64,000 bases of DNA, from contig JAWKZG010000001.1 in the NCBI GenBank assembly GCA_041396125.1, forward strand, positions 310,001-374,000, given 5' to 3'. This stretch comes from JAWKZG01 sp041396125 (GTDB lineage: Bacteria; Pseudomonadota; Gammaproteobacteria; Competibacterales; Competibacteraceae). The translations under genes and the position numbers were made by a program. Under the pieces are notes generated by a model. That model saw only the letters and a list, made by a program, of their open reading frames with translations. It was not told the origin of the DNA and searched no databases. Below, piece after piece: positions 18,218 to 28,130 of this stretch (positions are counted from its first letter, which is position 1; every line of letters starts with the position of its first letter).

Positions 18218-20005
18218 ATGGCTGCTTACAATTTGATTGAACACACTTACGATGTTGTCGTGGTGGGTGCCGGTGGTGCCGGGTTACGGGCAACTTTTGG
18301 CATGGCCGTTAAAGGCTTGTCCACCGCATGTATTACCAAAGTTTTCCCGACCCGCAGCCACACAGTGGCGGCTCAGGGCGGCATGTCGGCGGCGCTGGGT
18401 AATATGGGGCCGGATGACTGGCGCTGGCATATGTACGATACCGTCAAGGGATCCGACTGGCTGGGTGATCAGGATGCCATCGAATATATGTGCCGCGAGG
18501 CTATTCCTGCGGTTATCGAGCTGGAGCACTACGGCGTGCCGTTTTCGCGTACCGAAGAAGGCAAGATTTACCAACGTCCATTCGGCGGGATGACGACCAA
18601 TTTCGGGGAAGGCACAGCACAACGCACTTGCGCTGCCGCTGACCGTACCGGGCATGCCATTCTGCATACGCTGTATCAGCAGTCGTTGAAGCACAACGCC
18701 GAATTCTTTGTCGAGTATTTCGCCCTTGATCTGGTGATGGATGATGAAGGCGTTTGCCGTGGCGTGGTGGCCTGGGATTTATCCGAAGGTACCTTGCATT
18801 TGTTTCGCGCGCATACGGTCGTGCTAGCAACTGGCGGTTATGGCCGGGCCTTTTTCTCGGCAACCTCGGCCCATACCTGCACCGGAGATGGTAACGGCAT
18901 GGTGTTGCGCGCCGGGCTGCCGCTGCAGGATATGGAGTTCACCCAGTTTCATCCCACTGGTATCTACGGTTCGGGCTGTCTGATTACTGAAGGTGTGCGT
19001 GGCGAGGGTGGTTATCTTACCAACTCCGAAGGTGAGCGCTTCATGGAGCGCTATGCGCCCAACGCCAAAGATCTGGCATCGCGTGATGTCGTTAGCCGCT
19101 CGATGACCGTCGAGATCAACGAAGGTCGGGGGGTAGGCGCTGAGAAAGATCATATTTATCTGAATCTGATGCATCTGGGGCCGGAGGTTATTCACGAACG
19201 CCTGCCGGGGATTGCCGAAACAGCTAAAATTTTTGCCGGCGTGGACGTTACCAAAGAGCCTATCCCTGTACTGCCTACGGTGCACTACAATATGGGCGGC
19301 ATTCCGACGAATTACCACGGCGAAGTTGTCACACTGCAAGACGGCGATCCTGATCGGGTCGTGCCCGGGCTAATGGCCATTGGCGAGGCGGCCTGCGTGT
19401 CAGTGCACGGGGCGAATCGCCTAGGTTCGAACTCGCTGCTGGATATCGTGGTTTTTGGTCGTGCGGCAGCGGATCGATGCGCGGAGGTTATCAAGCCGGG
19501 GCAATCCCATAAAGCGCTGGGTTCGGAGGCAGTGGATAAGATTCTGGATCGTTTTGACCGTTTGCGTAATGCCAATGGCGATATTTCTACAGCAGCGCTG
19601 CGGCTGGATATGCAACGTACTATGCAGACCCATGCGGCCGTGTTTCGTACCGGCGAATCCATGGGCCAGGGCATCGAGAAAATGGAGCGCATTTTCCGCA
19701 CGCTCGACAATATCCGGGTCAGTGACCGCAGTCTGATCTGGAATTCTGACCTGGTAGAGACGCTGGAGTTGGAAAACCTGCTGCAATGCGCGGTAGTGTC
19801 CATCAAGGCAGCGCATAATCGCCCCGAAAGCCGGGGGGCACATGCCCGTGAGGACTATCCTGACCGTGATGACGAGAACTGGATGAAACATACGCTTACC
19901 TGGCTGAATCCTGAGGGCGAAGTCAGTATCGATTACCGGCCGGTGCATAGCTACACACTGACCGATGAGGTCCAGTATTTTCCGCCTAAAAAGCGTGTTT
20001 ATTGA
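18218..20005 (+). CDS. sdhA: Succinate dehydrogenase flavoprotein subunit
   Basis: 595-residue catalytic subunit of complex II oxidising succinate to fumarate. It has the dinucleotide motif VVVGAGGAGLRA (about 14-25), the covalent-FAD His at about 48 (RSHTVAAQGG), the substrate-site His/Thr in QFHPTGIYG, and the C-terminal HAREDYPDRDDENWMKHTL. Full length. Confidence 0.97.
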   Translation: MAAYNLIEHTYDVVVVGAGGAGLRATFGMAVKGLSTACITKVFPTRSHTVAAQGGMSAALGNMGPDDWRWHMYDTVKGSDWLGDQDAIEYMCREAIPAVIELEHYGVPFSRTEEGKIYQRPFGGMTTNFGEGTAQRTCAAADRTGHAILHTLYQQSLKHNAEFFVEYFALDLVMDDEGVCRGVVAWDLSEGTLHLFRAHTVVLATGGYGRAFFSATSAHTCTGDGNGMVLRAGLPLQDMEFTQFHPTGIYGSGCLITEGVRGEGGYLTNSEGERFMERYAPNAKDLASRDVVSRSMTVEINEGRGVGAEKDHIYLNLMHLGPEVIHERLPGIAETAKIFAGVDVTKEPIPVLPTVHYNMGGIPTNYHGEVVTLQDGDPDRVVPGLMAIGEAACVSVHGANRLGSNSLLDIVVFGRAAADRCAEVIKPGQSHKALGSEAVDKILDRFDRLRNANGDISTAALRLDMQRTMQTHAAVFRTGESMGQGIEKMERIFRTLDNIRVSDRSLIWNSDLVETLELENLLQCAVVSIKAAHNRPESRGAHAREDYPDRDDENWMKHTLTWLNPEGEVSIDYRPVHSYTLTDEVQYFPPKKRVY

Positions 20006-20016
20006 TGAGGTGATGC

Positions 20017-20799
20017 ATGGCTGAGTTTTCTCTCCCGGCTAATTCCAAAATCCAACAGGGCAAGCAGTTTCCACGTCCTGACGGGGCGGCCAATGTTAAG
20101 GAGTTCCGTATCTACCGCTGGGATCCGGACAGTGGTGAAAATCCACGCGTCGACAGCTATTTTATCGACCTGGATAACTGTGGTCCGATGGTGCTGGATG
20201 CGCTGATCAAAATCAAAAACGAGATCGACCCGACCCTGACTTTCCGGCGCTCTTGTCGTGAAGGTATTTGCGGTTCCTGCGCGATGAACATTGATGGTAC
20301 GAACACCCTGGCGTGTACCAAAGCCATTTCTGACGTCAGTAACAATGCCGCCGCGATTTATCCTCTGCCGCATATGCCGGTGGTTAAGGATCTGGTGCCG
20401 GATCTGACCCATTTCTATGCCCAGTATGCTTCGATCAAACCCTGGATGCAGACCCAGACACCGGCACCGCCAGATCGCGAGCGGCTGCAATCCAAGGAGG
20501 AACGAGCCGAACTGGACGGGCTATACGAATGTATTTTATGTGCTTGCTGTTCCACCAGTTGTCCGAGTTATTGGTGGAATGGGGAACGTTATCTGGGGCC
20601 GGCCATTTTGCTGCAGGCTTACCGCTGGATTGCCGACAGCCGTGACGAGTTCACCGGCGAGCGGCTGGATAACCTGGAAGATCCGTTTCGTCTCTACCGC
20701 TGTCATACCATCATGAACTGCACCCGAACCTGTCCGAAGGGGCTTAATCCGGCCAAAGCCATCGGTGAAATCAAAAAACTGATGGTGGAGCGGCGCTGA
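20017..20799 (+). CDS. sdhB: Succinate dehydrogenase iron-sulfur subunit
   Basis: 260-residue electron-transfer subunit. The [2Fe-2S] cysteines are in CREGICGSC and the following LAC; the [4Fe-4S] and [3Fe-4S] ligands are in CILCACCSTSCP and CHTIMNCTRTCPKG. Full length, with GAGG before the ATG. Confidence 0.97.
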   Translation: MAEFSLPANSKIQQGKQFPRPDGAANVKEFRIYRWDPDSGENPRVDSYFIDLDNCGPMVLDALIKIKNEIDPTLTFRRSCREGICGSCAMNIDGTNTLACTKAISDVSNNAAAIYPLPHMPVVKDLVPDLTHFYAQYASIKPWMQTQTPAPPDRERLQSKEERAELDGLYECILCACCSTSCPSYWWNGERYLGPAILLQAYRWIADSRDEFTGERLDNLEDPFRLYRCHTIMNCTRTCPKGLNPAKAIGEIKKLMVERR

Positions 20800-20820
20800 C
20801 GCGCCGGTTGTCAGGCCAGC

Positions 20821-21069
20821 GTGTCTATCCAGACTTTACCACTCGGTCAACTGCGCTGGCGTTGCCGGCGCGGTATGCGCGAGCTCGACGTGTTATTGTT
20901 GAGTTATCTGGAGCGGCATTTTTCCGATGCCAGCCCCGCTGAACAGCAGGGATTTATCGCACTGTTGGAGTTGCCGGATCCGGTGCTGTTCGCCTATCTG
21001 ACGGGCCGTGATACTCCCGCTGACCCGGTACAGTCCCATGTCATCGGCAAGATCGCCACTGCAACTTGA
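20821..21069 (+). CDS. sdhE: FAD assembly factor SdhE
   Basis: 82-residue protein that promotes covalent flavinylation of SdhA. It has the signature RRGMRELD (about 16-23), whose RGxxE motif contacts SdhA. The start is GTG at 20821. The ygfX gene overlaps its 3' end by about 30 bases. Confidence 0.92.
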   Translation: MSIQTLPLGQLRWRCRRGMRELDVLLLSYLERHFSDASPAEQQGFIALLELPDPVLFAYLTGRDTPADPVQSHVIGKIATAT

Positions 21070-21478
21070 TTTTGTTCCCTCCCGACGTATCAACAGCATA
21101 CTAGGCCTTGCGCATGCTGCAGCGCTTGGTGCGTTGTGGCTGTGCCAGCTCCCGGCCTGGTTTGCTGTGCTGCTGACGGGTTTGCTTGGGCTATCCTGGA
21201 TCTATTATTGGCTGCGCCTGGGCTACCGCTCCAGCCCATGGTATATCGTGCGCTTAACTGGCACGCCGACAGCTGGCTGGCAACTGCAGACAGGACGCGG
21301 CAAGCTTTTGCCCGCACAGTTGCAGACGTTCTATCTACATCCCATGCTGGTTGTGTTGTGGTTTGATGTAGGTGGCTGGCGGCGCTGCAGTGTGCTCGCC
21401 AGTTCCGACAATATAGGCGCAGATGCCCTGCGGCGACTGCGAACCATTTTGTTGGACGCGCCAAAGCCGTTACTATAA
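21038..21478 (+). CDS. YgfX-like inner-membrane protein
   Basis: About 146 residues with two hydrophobic helices near the N-terminus (LGLAHAAALGALWL and WFAVLLTGLLGLSWIYYWL), then a soluble domain ending in a short arginine-rich stretch. The size, topology and overlap with sdhE match YgfX (CptA), the partner of SdhE (CptB), once reported as a toxin-antitoxin pair. The start could be ATG 21038 or a GTG at 21008. Confidence 0.75.
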   Translation: MSSARSPLQLDFVPSRRINSILGLAHAAALGALWLCQLPAWFAVLLTGLLGLSWIYYWLRLGYRSSPWYIVRLTGTPTAGWQLQTGRGKLLPAQLQTFYLHPMLVVLWFDVGGWRRCSVLASSDNIGADALRRLRTILLDAPKPLL

Positions 21479-21767
21479 ATACTTACAACAAGAGTGATAG
21501 CGAATCGGCTTGCTGCAGCAGATCGCTATAAACAGATCAAAACAGCAGCTGGGACTTGAAATACCGCAGTTGAGTTCCAATTTATAAACGTTTACTTGTA
21601 ATCTACGGGAGAATAAGCGGTACTGTAGCCGTTGTGCGCTTACTCTGAGCAGATTGGTTATTTAGCATCTTCAATTTTTCCGGCATCTCCACGAACTTAC
21701 TACAGGCCGTCTGGTCTACTAAGTGACCGTACGGGAGACTGCTGTTTGCACGAAGGGGTCTGCCCGT
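21479..21767. other. Intergenic region upstream of rpoE
   Basis: About 290 bases that must contain the rpoE promoter. I see no convincing sigma-E-type -35/-10 pair, no terminator and no ORF with a good start. Confidence 0.4.
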
Positions 21768-22343
21768 ATGGGCGAGCATACTGTTGATCGGGAACTGGTT
21801 GAACGGGTTCAGCAGGGTGATAAAAAAGCGTTTGATGTTCTGGTGCTCCGGTATCAGTTCAAAATCATTAAACTGATTTCACGCTATGTGCACGATCCTA
21901 ACGAAGCCCTGGATATTGCGCAGGAGGCTTTTCTCAAAGCTTACCGTGCCTTACCAGGTTTCCGTGGCGAAAGTGCGTTTTACACCTGGCTGTATCGGAT
22001 TGCCATTAATACCGCCAAAAATTATCTTGTGGCGCAAGGGCGGCGGCCGCCGGGTTCGGATATCGACGCCCAAGAAGCCGAGCAGTTCGACGGTCAATCG
22101 CTGCTCAAAGAATACGAAACGCCCGAACGCCTGTTACTGAAAGACGAAATCGAGGCGACGGTATTTCAGGCTATTGAGGATCTGCCGGATGATTTGCGTA
22201 CAGCGATTACACTGCGTGAATTTGAAGGTATGAGTTACGAAGAGATCGCGCAGACTATGGGTTGTCCCATTGGTACGGTTCGATCGCGTATTTTCCGCGC
22301 CCGTGAGGCGATTGATAAAAAACTTAGGCCATTGTTGGATTAA
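21768..22343 (+). CDS. rpoE: RNA polymerase sigma-E factor
   Basis: Extracytoplasmic-function sigma factor of about 191 residues from MGEHTVDRELVERVQQGD. Region 2 contains DIAQEAFLKAYRALPGFRGES, region 4 contains LREFEGMSYEEIAQTMGCPIGTVRSRI. The following genes rseA and rseB confirm the envelope-stress identity. A GTG at 21723 would add 15 residues that do not look conserved. Confidence 0.95.
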   Translation: MGEHTVDRELVERVQQGDKKAFDVLVLRYQFKIIKLISRYVHDPNEALDIAQEAFLKAYRALPGFRGESAFYTWLYRIAINTAKNYLVAQGRRPPGSDIDAQEAEQFDGQSLLKEYETPERLLLKDEIEATVFQAIEDLPDDLRTAITLREFEGMSYEEIAQTMGCPIGTVRSRIFRAREAIDKKLRPLLD

Positions 22344-22417
22344 CCGACTTTGGGTTGATCGATTAAATGGCCTTATTAAATATGATTGAAAGCTGCTGCA
22401 CAGGTTGTTGAAACGCT

Positions 22418-23011
22418 ATGACGGAAAAACTAGCTGAACAGTTATCCGCACTAATGGATAACGAATGTACCGAACACGAGCGTGCTTTAGCACTGCGCCG
22501 TCTGGGCAAGGAAAGCGAATTGCTTGCTTGCTGGGAACGCTACCATTTAATTAGCGATGTGCTGAAAGGGCATATGCCCGACGTGCTCAGAACAGACTTC
22601 TCGACCCAGCTAAGTGCGCGCATTGCTGCAGAAGCGCCACTGCAAACCGGGCAGACAAAAATAACGTCGGATGCCCGAATCAGCCTGGGCAAGGCGATGT
22701 CCATTTCTTGGGTTAAACCAGTAGCCGGTTTTGCTGTTGCAGCCTCTGTAGCGAGTGTTGCACTGCTTGGCCTGCAAACCTGGAGCGATAACTCATCATC
22801 AGGCGATCTGCAGTTGGCGCAGCAAACAGCCACATCTTCACCCGCGAGTATCCCGGCGTTGGCAGGTGTTTCTGCTGTAGCCGTCAGGCAAGATCCAATG
22901 GCTGAAAAATTAAGTGCTTATCTGGTTAACCATAACGAATTGGCAACTTTGAACGGGATTCATGGTGTTATGCCCTATGTCCGCATGGTTAACTACCAAG
23001 CCAGCCGGTAA
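22418..23011 (+). CDS. rseA: Anti-sigma-E factor RseA (MucA)
   Basis: 197 residues. The N-terminal domain EQLSALMDNECTEHERALAL binds RpoE in the cytoplasm, a membrane span lies at about 104-121 (AGFAVAASVASVALLGL), and the rest is periplasmic. Regulated proteolysis in the membrane releases RpoE. Ends LVNHNELATLNGIHGVMPYVR, typical of MucA. Confidence 0.93.
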   Translation: MTEKLAEQLSALMDNECTEHERALALRRLGKESELLACWERYHLISDVLKGHMPDVLRTDFSTQLSARIAAEAPLQTGQTKITSDARISLGKAMSISWVKPVAGFAVAASVASVALLGLQTWSDNSSSGDLQLAQQTATSSPASIPALAGVSAVAVRQDPMAEKLSAYLVNHNELATLNGIHGVMPYVRMVNYQASR

Positions 23012-23017
23012 GTTTTT

Positions 23018-23993
23018 ATGAACATATCTGTTTGGCGTCGCCGCGCTCGTATCGGTATTGCTTGCTGCCAGTTCCAGCGTGGTAATAGCTGGCTCAAATG
23101 AGGGCAAGCAATGGCTGCAGCGTATGTTGGAAAACGCTCGTAGCTTGAACTACAAAGGTGTTTTTGTATATGTTCAGGGGCCAAACCTGGAAGTCATGAG
23201 CATCGTGCATAGTGGTGATGGCGACAAGCAGCGCCAGCATCTGGTTGCGCTCAATGGTGCTGCCCGCGAAGTCACGGTCGCTGGTGAGGAAGTCATCTGT
23301 TCATTGCCAGGTCAACAGATTGCCTTTAATACCTCGAAATATAAGCGTTCGCCTATCCCCATTTCCTTGCCACAGGATCTGGACGGTTTAGAGCAAAGCT
23401 ATCGTTTTGAAGAAAAAGGAGAAGATCGGGTCGCCAACCGGGTGACACGTATTATCAGCATTGAGCCGCGAGATAACTTGCGCTTTGGTTATCGGCTTTG
23501 GCTGGATCGTGAAACGGGTATGGTGTTGCGCTCGGCGCTTTTGGACGATCAAGGCAAGGTTCGCGAGCAATTTGTATTTACTGAATTCGAAGTCATGAAT
23601 CAGATCGCACAGGATCTGCTCAAGCCGCAGTTTATCAGTGCTCGCAATCTGGCCACAAAAGTTTCCGGGAACATGTTCAGTGAAGCGATACTGCAACCCG
23701 TATGGCAAGCTGACGAGCTACCCAGCGGGTTTCACATTATTGTGCAGCAACGTAGCTCTGACAGCACGGCGGGTGAGGCAGCCGAACACATTGTGTTCAG
23801 TGATGGACTGGCAGCGGTGTCGGTATTTGTGGAAAAAATCCAGGATGAAGAACCTTTGCTGGAAGGCCCGACATCGATGGATGCAATGAGTGCTTATGGC
23901 GTCGTAACGGATGGCTACCAGGTCATCGCGGTGGGTGAAGTGCCACAACGCACGGTCGAGCGGATCGCTCACGCCATGAAGCGGATAGAATAA
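23018..23993 (+). CDS. rseB: Sigma-E regulatory protein RseB (MucB)
   Basis: Periplasmic sensor that protects RseA from cleavage and senses lipoprotein and LPS intermediates. The mature domain GKQWLQRMLENARSLNYKGVF onwards is full length to 23993. The ATG at 23018 is out of frame by one base: removing one T near 23027 gives MNILFGVAALVSVLLAAS, a good signal peptide fused to the mature part. As read, the frame can only start at non-ATG codons inside the signal region (for example TTG 23058). A one-base error is likely. Confidence 0.9.
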
Positions 23994-24293
23994 AATAAAC
24001 GCGAATCTGCGCTAGCTTAACGCATAGTAATATGTGAAAAATTTTAAAATCTGGCTGGCATTGGAAAAATGTATACCTGATACACTGAAGCTTACTGCCA
24101 GGAGCCTTCTGCTGACTGTGCTGCGCTAGATGCAATATTATTTGCGCCTGAATATCATGCTCTTCTGTAGCCCCTCCCTGTCCAGACAAGTTATAATATC
24201 CCGTTTTTTAACAGCCCGAATTAATCATTTGTGAATTCATCCTATTCCTCGCGGGTTACGCTCCGCATTACTTGTTTTCGGTAACCACTATTT
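23994..24293. other. Gap between rseB and lepA
   Basis: About 300 bases with no credible ORF. In many relatives rseC/mucC and degQ/mucD lie here; both are absent. The gap must carry the lepA-lepB-rnc promoter. Confidence 0.5.
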
Positions 24294-26088
24294 ATGCAGT
24301 CCAATATCCGCAACTTTTCTATCATCGCCCACATTGATCACGGCAAATCAACGCTGGCTGATCGTTTGATCCAAATCTGCGGTGGACTCAGTAACCGGGA
24401 AATGGCGGAGCAGGTGCTGGACTCCATGGATCTAGAGCGCGAACGCGGGATTACTATCAAAGCACAAAGCGTTTCTTTGAATTATACGGCCCAGGATGGT
24501 CAGATCTATCAGCTAAATTTCATCGATACACCAGGACACGTCGATTTTTCCTACGAGGTATCCCGTTCGCTGGCAGCCTGCGAGGGGGCCTTGCTGGTTG
24601 TTGATGCTGCCCAGGGCGTGGAAGCGCAAAGTGTCGCTAATTGCTACACCGCCATTGACCAAGGGCTGGAGGTACTACCGGTACTGAATAAAATCGACCT
24701 GCCATCCGCTGAACCGGATCAAGTAGCGGAGGAGATTGGCGATATTATCGGTCTTGATGCCAGTGATGCAATTCGCATCAGCGCCAAAACCGGTCTGGGC
24801 GTGCCCGCTTTGCTGGAACAGCTGATACATAAAATACCGCCTCCCCAAGGTAATCCGGATGCGCCACTGAAAGCGCTGATTATTGATTCCTGGTTCGATA
24901 ATTACCTGGGCGTTGTATCGCTGGTTCGGGTGGTCGATGGGCACATCAAACCGAAGCAGAAAGTACGCATTATGTCGACGGGGCGCAGCCATCAGGTCGA
25001 TAAAGTTGGCGTGTTTACCCCCAAGCGAACCGAGCGTAGCGGCCTGGCCTGTGGAGATGTAGGGTTTGTTATCGCCGGTGTCAAAGATGTCGAGGGCGCA
25101 CCGGTGGGCGATACCATTACCTGGGAGGATCAACCGGCTGCCAAGGCTTTGCCCGGTTTTAAGAAGGTGCAACCACGGGTTTTTGCCGGACTATTCCCTG
25201 TCAGCTCGGAAGATTATGAAAATCTGCGCGAAGCGCTACAGAAATTGCGCCTTAATGATACGGCGCTCTACTACGAACCTGAAACGTCGCAGGCCTTGGG
25301 GTTTGGTTTTCGCTGTGGTTTCTTGGCATGTTGCATATGAAATTGTGCAAGAACGTCTGGAGCGAGAATACGATCTTGACCTGATTACTACTGCGCCAAC
25401 GGTTATTTATGAAATTCTCACCACCAGTGGTGAGATTCTGCAGGTTGATAATCCGGCCAAGCTACCACCAGTTAACAGTATTGCTGAAATACGCGAACCG
25501 ATTATTCTGGCCAGTATCCTGACACCGCAAGAGCATCTCGGTGCGGTGATTGGTCTCTGCATCGAAAAGCGTGGTGTACAACGCAATATGCTGTATGCGG
25601 GCAAGCAGGTATCACTTACTTTCGAATTGCCGCTAAGCGAAGTCGTGCTGGATTTTTTCGACCGGCTCAAATCGGTTAGCCGTGGTTTCGCTTCGTTTGA
25701 TTATGCTTTTGAGCGTTTTCAGGCTACACCACTGGTGAAACTCGATATATTGATCAATGGGGAACGGGTCGATGCGCTGTCATTGATTGTTCACCATGAT
25801 CAGGCGCAATACCGCGGCCGTGATGTCACTGAGAGAATGCGCGAATTGATCCCCCGGCAGATGTTTGAAGTCGCTATCCAGGCTGCTATCGGTAATCATA
25901 TTATCGCTCGTTCTACCGTTAAAGCGCTGCGTAAAAACGTTACTGCCAAATGCTACGGGGGGGATGTGAGCCGCAAGCGGAAATTGTTGGAAAAGCAAAA
26001 AGCTGGTAAAAAGCGTATGAAACAAGTTGGTCGGGTTGAAATCCCGCAAGTTGCGTTTCTGGCGGTTTTGCAGACGGATAAAAAATAA
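24294..26088 (+). CDS. lepA: Elongation factor 4 LepA, two frameshifts
   Basis: Translational GTPase of about 598 residues, the usual LepA length. G1 AHIDHGKST, G2 RERGIT, G3 DTPGHVD and G4 NKIDLP are present, as is the LepA C-terminal domain ending GKKRMKQVGRVEIPQ. Around 25317 a G is missing from FLGMLHM, and about 16 bases later another G is missing before EIVQERLEREYDL; together they split the gene. Both are losses from GG or GGG runs, which points to sequencing error. Confidence 0.92.
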
Positions 26089-26247
26089 TGCAGCTCGGGG
26101 TAATCGCCAACCGGGTTTGCTGTGTTGTTGAGTGTGGCCGGTACTCAGTGCCGTGTAAAAAATGGCTCATCAGCTTATAGCGGTATGTATCAGGGGCAGG
26201 CAAGTCACCTGGATATTCTAATTTTTCTGTAACAAATTGAGATCATC

Positions 26248-27083
26248 ATGCCATTTGATTTTGCGACCTTGCTGGTTATTGCCGCTGCGGTAACCGGCGC
26301 TATTTGGTTATTCGACCTGCTGGTTTTAGGGCCACGCCGGATTATGACCAGTCAGGTGAAAAACGCACCAGCAGCGCAGCCTAATGTAAACAACGTAGTA
26401 GAACTGCCCTGGTATGTCGATTTTTCACGCTCTTTTTTCCCCGTAATCTTGATTGTTCTGGTGCTGCGCTCCTTTATTGTGGAGCCTTTTCGTATCCCCT
26501 CCGGCTCGATGGAACCGACCTTGTACAGCGGCGACTTTATCCTGGTAAATAAATTCTCTTATGGATTAAGGCTGCCGGTTTTAAACACTAATATTTTGCC
26601 TCTGGGTGAACCGCAACGCGGCGATGTCGTTGTGTTCCGCTATCCTGATGACCCGTCGCTGGCCTATATTAAGCGCGTTATCGGTCTGCCCGGTGATGAA
26701 TTGGAATACCGGGCCAAGCAACTTTACATTAATGGTCAGCCGGCTGAGCAAGACATATTACCGGCCTTGCCGGAGCGGCCTGGTTATGAGCAGCGTCTGG
26801 AGCATCTGGGACAGGCAACACACCATATTCAGGTGTCGCGTAATGGTGCTATGGGTGTTCATTTCATGGATTGCAGCCGCTTTGGCAACCCGTATTGGTG
26901 ACTGGCGTTATAAGGTGCCCAAAGGCTCTTATTTTGTTGGGCAGTAATCGGGATAGTGGCGATAGCCGAGGTGTGGGGTGTCATGCCTGAACAGAATCTA
27001 ATCGGAAGGCACTTTTTATCTGGATGAATTGGGATTGCATTACCTTGAAAGGTCATTGCAGCCGGAGTGGGGAATTCTATTAA
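26248..27083 (+). CDS. lepB: Signal peptidase I LepB, 3' part frame-disrupted
   Basis: Membrane serine peptidase that removes signal peptides. The N-terminal 216 residues are clean: two membrane segments (about 5-27 and 62-76), the catalytic Ser87 in IPSGSMEPT and the catalytic Lys142 in YIKRVIGLPGDE. From about 26895 the frame slips several times. Pieces of the C-terminal domain can be followed in other frames: DWRYKVPKGSYFV, then a damaged GDNRDSGDSRG, PEQNLIGR and WMNWD, with a stop at 27081-27083. At least four indels are needed, more than in other genes of this window. Confidence 0.88.
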
Positions 27084-27097
27084 CTGATGGGGAATAT

Positions 27098-27490
27098 ATG
27101 ATGCAAATGACAAGCGTGAAAAGGTATTACTGGGGCTATTTTATTATTGGGTATCATAGGATTTATTGTTTATGTGGTCGGTTTCATTGGCTACACCATA
27201 TCTTGAGTATTATCAAATTCGTAAGGGTATGACGACAATTGCGGAAGATATCAATAACTATAACATTAGCATACCTGAAATCAAAAAAACGGATTGAGCG
27301 GCATTTTCAGTCTGGAATATACCAAAAGCCTATGATTACCGTAATCCGGTCATCAAAAAAGAAAAAGTACGATCTGCGTCTCTATTGTTTATGAGGATAA
27401 ACGTAGATATTCAAAAATCTTTTCATGGTACTCGATGTTAATGAAACCGCTCAATTTGTATCCGTGATCGCAAAACTTGACATCCTTTGC
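27098..27490 (+). pseudogene. DUF4845-type membrane protein remnant, multiple frameshifts
   Basis: Between lepB and rnc, relatives carry a small single-span DUF4845 protein. Here its pieces appear in alternating frames: MTSVKR, a hydrophobic GIIGFIVYVV segment, YLEYYQIRKGMTTIAEDINNYN, IVYEDKRR, and FMVLDVNETAQFVSVIAKLD. No single frame covers more than about 45 residues. Position and fragments identify it; whether it is decayed or badly sequenced cannot be told here. Confidence 0.7.
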
Positions 27491-28130
27491 CCGTCGTCTC
27501 GGTTATACCTTTACCGATGATGTTTTATTGCGTACTGCGCTAACACACCGCAGTGCGACAGGTACCAATAATGAGCGCCTGGAGTTCCTGGGTGATTCGA
27601 TTCTGAATTTTGTTATCGCAGAAGCCTTGTTTGAACATTACCCCAAAGCTAGGGAGGGCGAGCTAAGCCGCTTGCGAGCCAGTCTGGTCAAGGGGGATAC
27701 ACTGGCCGATGCAGCTCGTGCTATCGAGCTGGGCGATTATCTGAATCTGGGCAGTGGCGAGCTAAAAAGCGGTGGTTTCCGGCGTGATTCGATCTTGGCC
27801 GATGCGCTGGAGGCTTTACTGGCAGCGGTGTATCTGGACAGTGATTTTGCCACCTGCCGGGCGTTGATCCGGCGTTTGTTCGGGCAACAATTGGCGGCCT
27901 TACCGGCAGCAGATCAGTTAAAAGACCCGAAAACCCGGCTACAGGAAGCCTTGCAAGCCCGACAGCAGGCTTTACCTGTTTACGATGTATTGGCCGTCAG
28001 CGGTGAACCACATGACCAGAAATTCACCGTGCGGTGCACGATTGATAACGGACTGGTCACTATCGCTGAAGGTGCCAGTCGGCGTAAGGCCGAGCAGGAA
28101 GCAGCGCGCCAGGCGCTGAAGGAGCTGTAA
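27477..28130 (+). CDS. rnc: Ribonuclease III
   Basis: 217-residue double-stranded RNA endonuclease. The signature ERLEFLGDSILN (about 33-44) and the second metal-site segment DALEALLAAVYLD are present, followed by a dsRNA-binding domain with GASRRKAEQEAA. The start is a TTG at 27477 (MTSFARRLGYTF), which fits the family N-terminus; an upstream in-frame stop at 27465 rules out a longer form. Overlaps the DUF4845 remnant upstream and era downstream (TAATG). Confidence 0.93.
   Translation: MTSFARRLGYTFTDDVLLRTALTHRSATGTNNERLEFLGDSILNFVIAEALFEHYPKAREGELSRLRASLVKGDTLADAARAIELGDYLNLGSGELKSGGFRRDSILADALEALLAAVYLDSDFATCRALIRRLFGQQLAALPAADQLKDPKTRLQEALQARQQALPVYDVLAVSGEPHDQKFTVRCTIDNGLVTIAEGASRRKAEQEAARQALKEL

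Noticed and set aside
21530..21620. Sigma-E autoregulatory promoter before rpoE
   Set aside because: GGGACTT and GGAACT-like strings occur, but none has a proper -10 at 16-17 bases.
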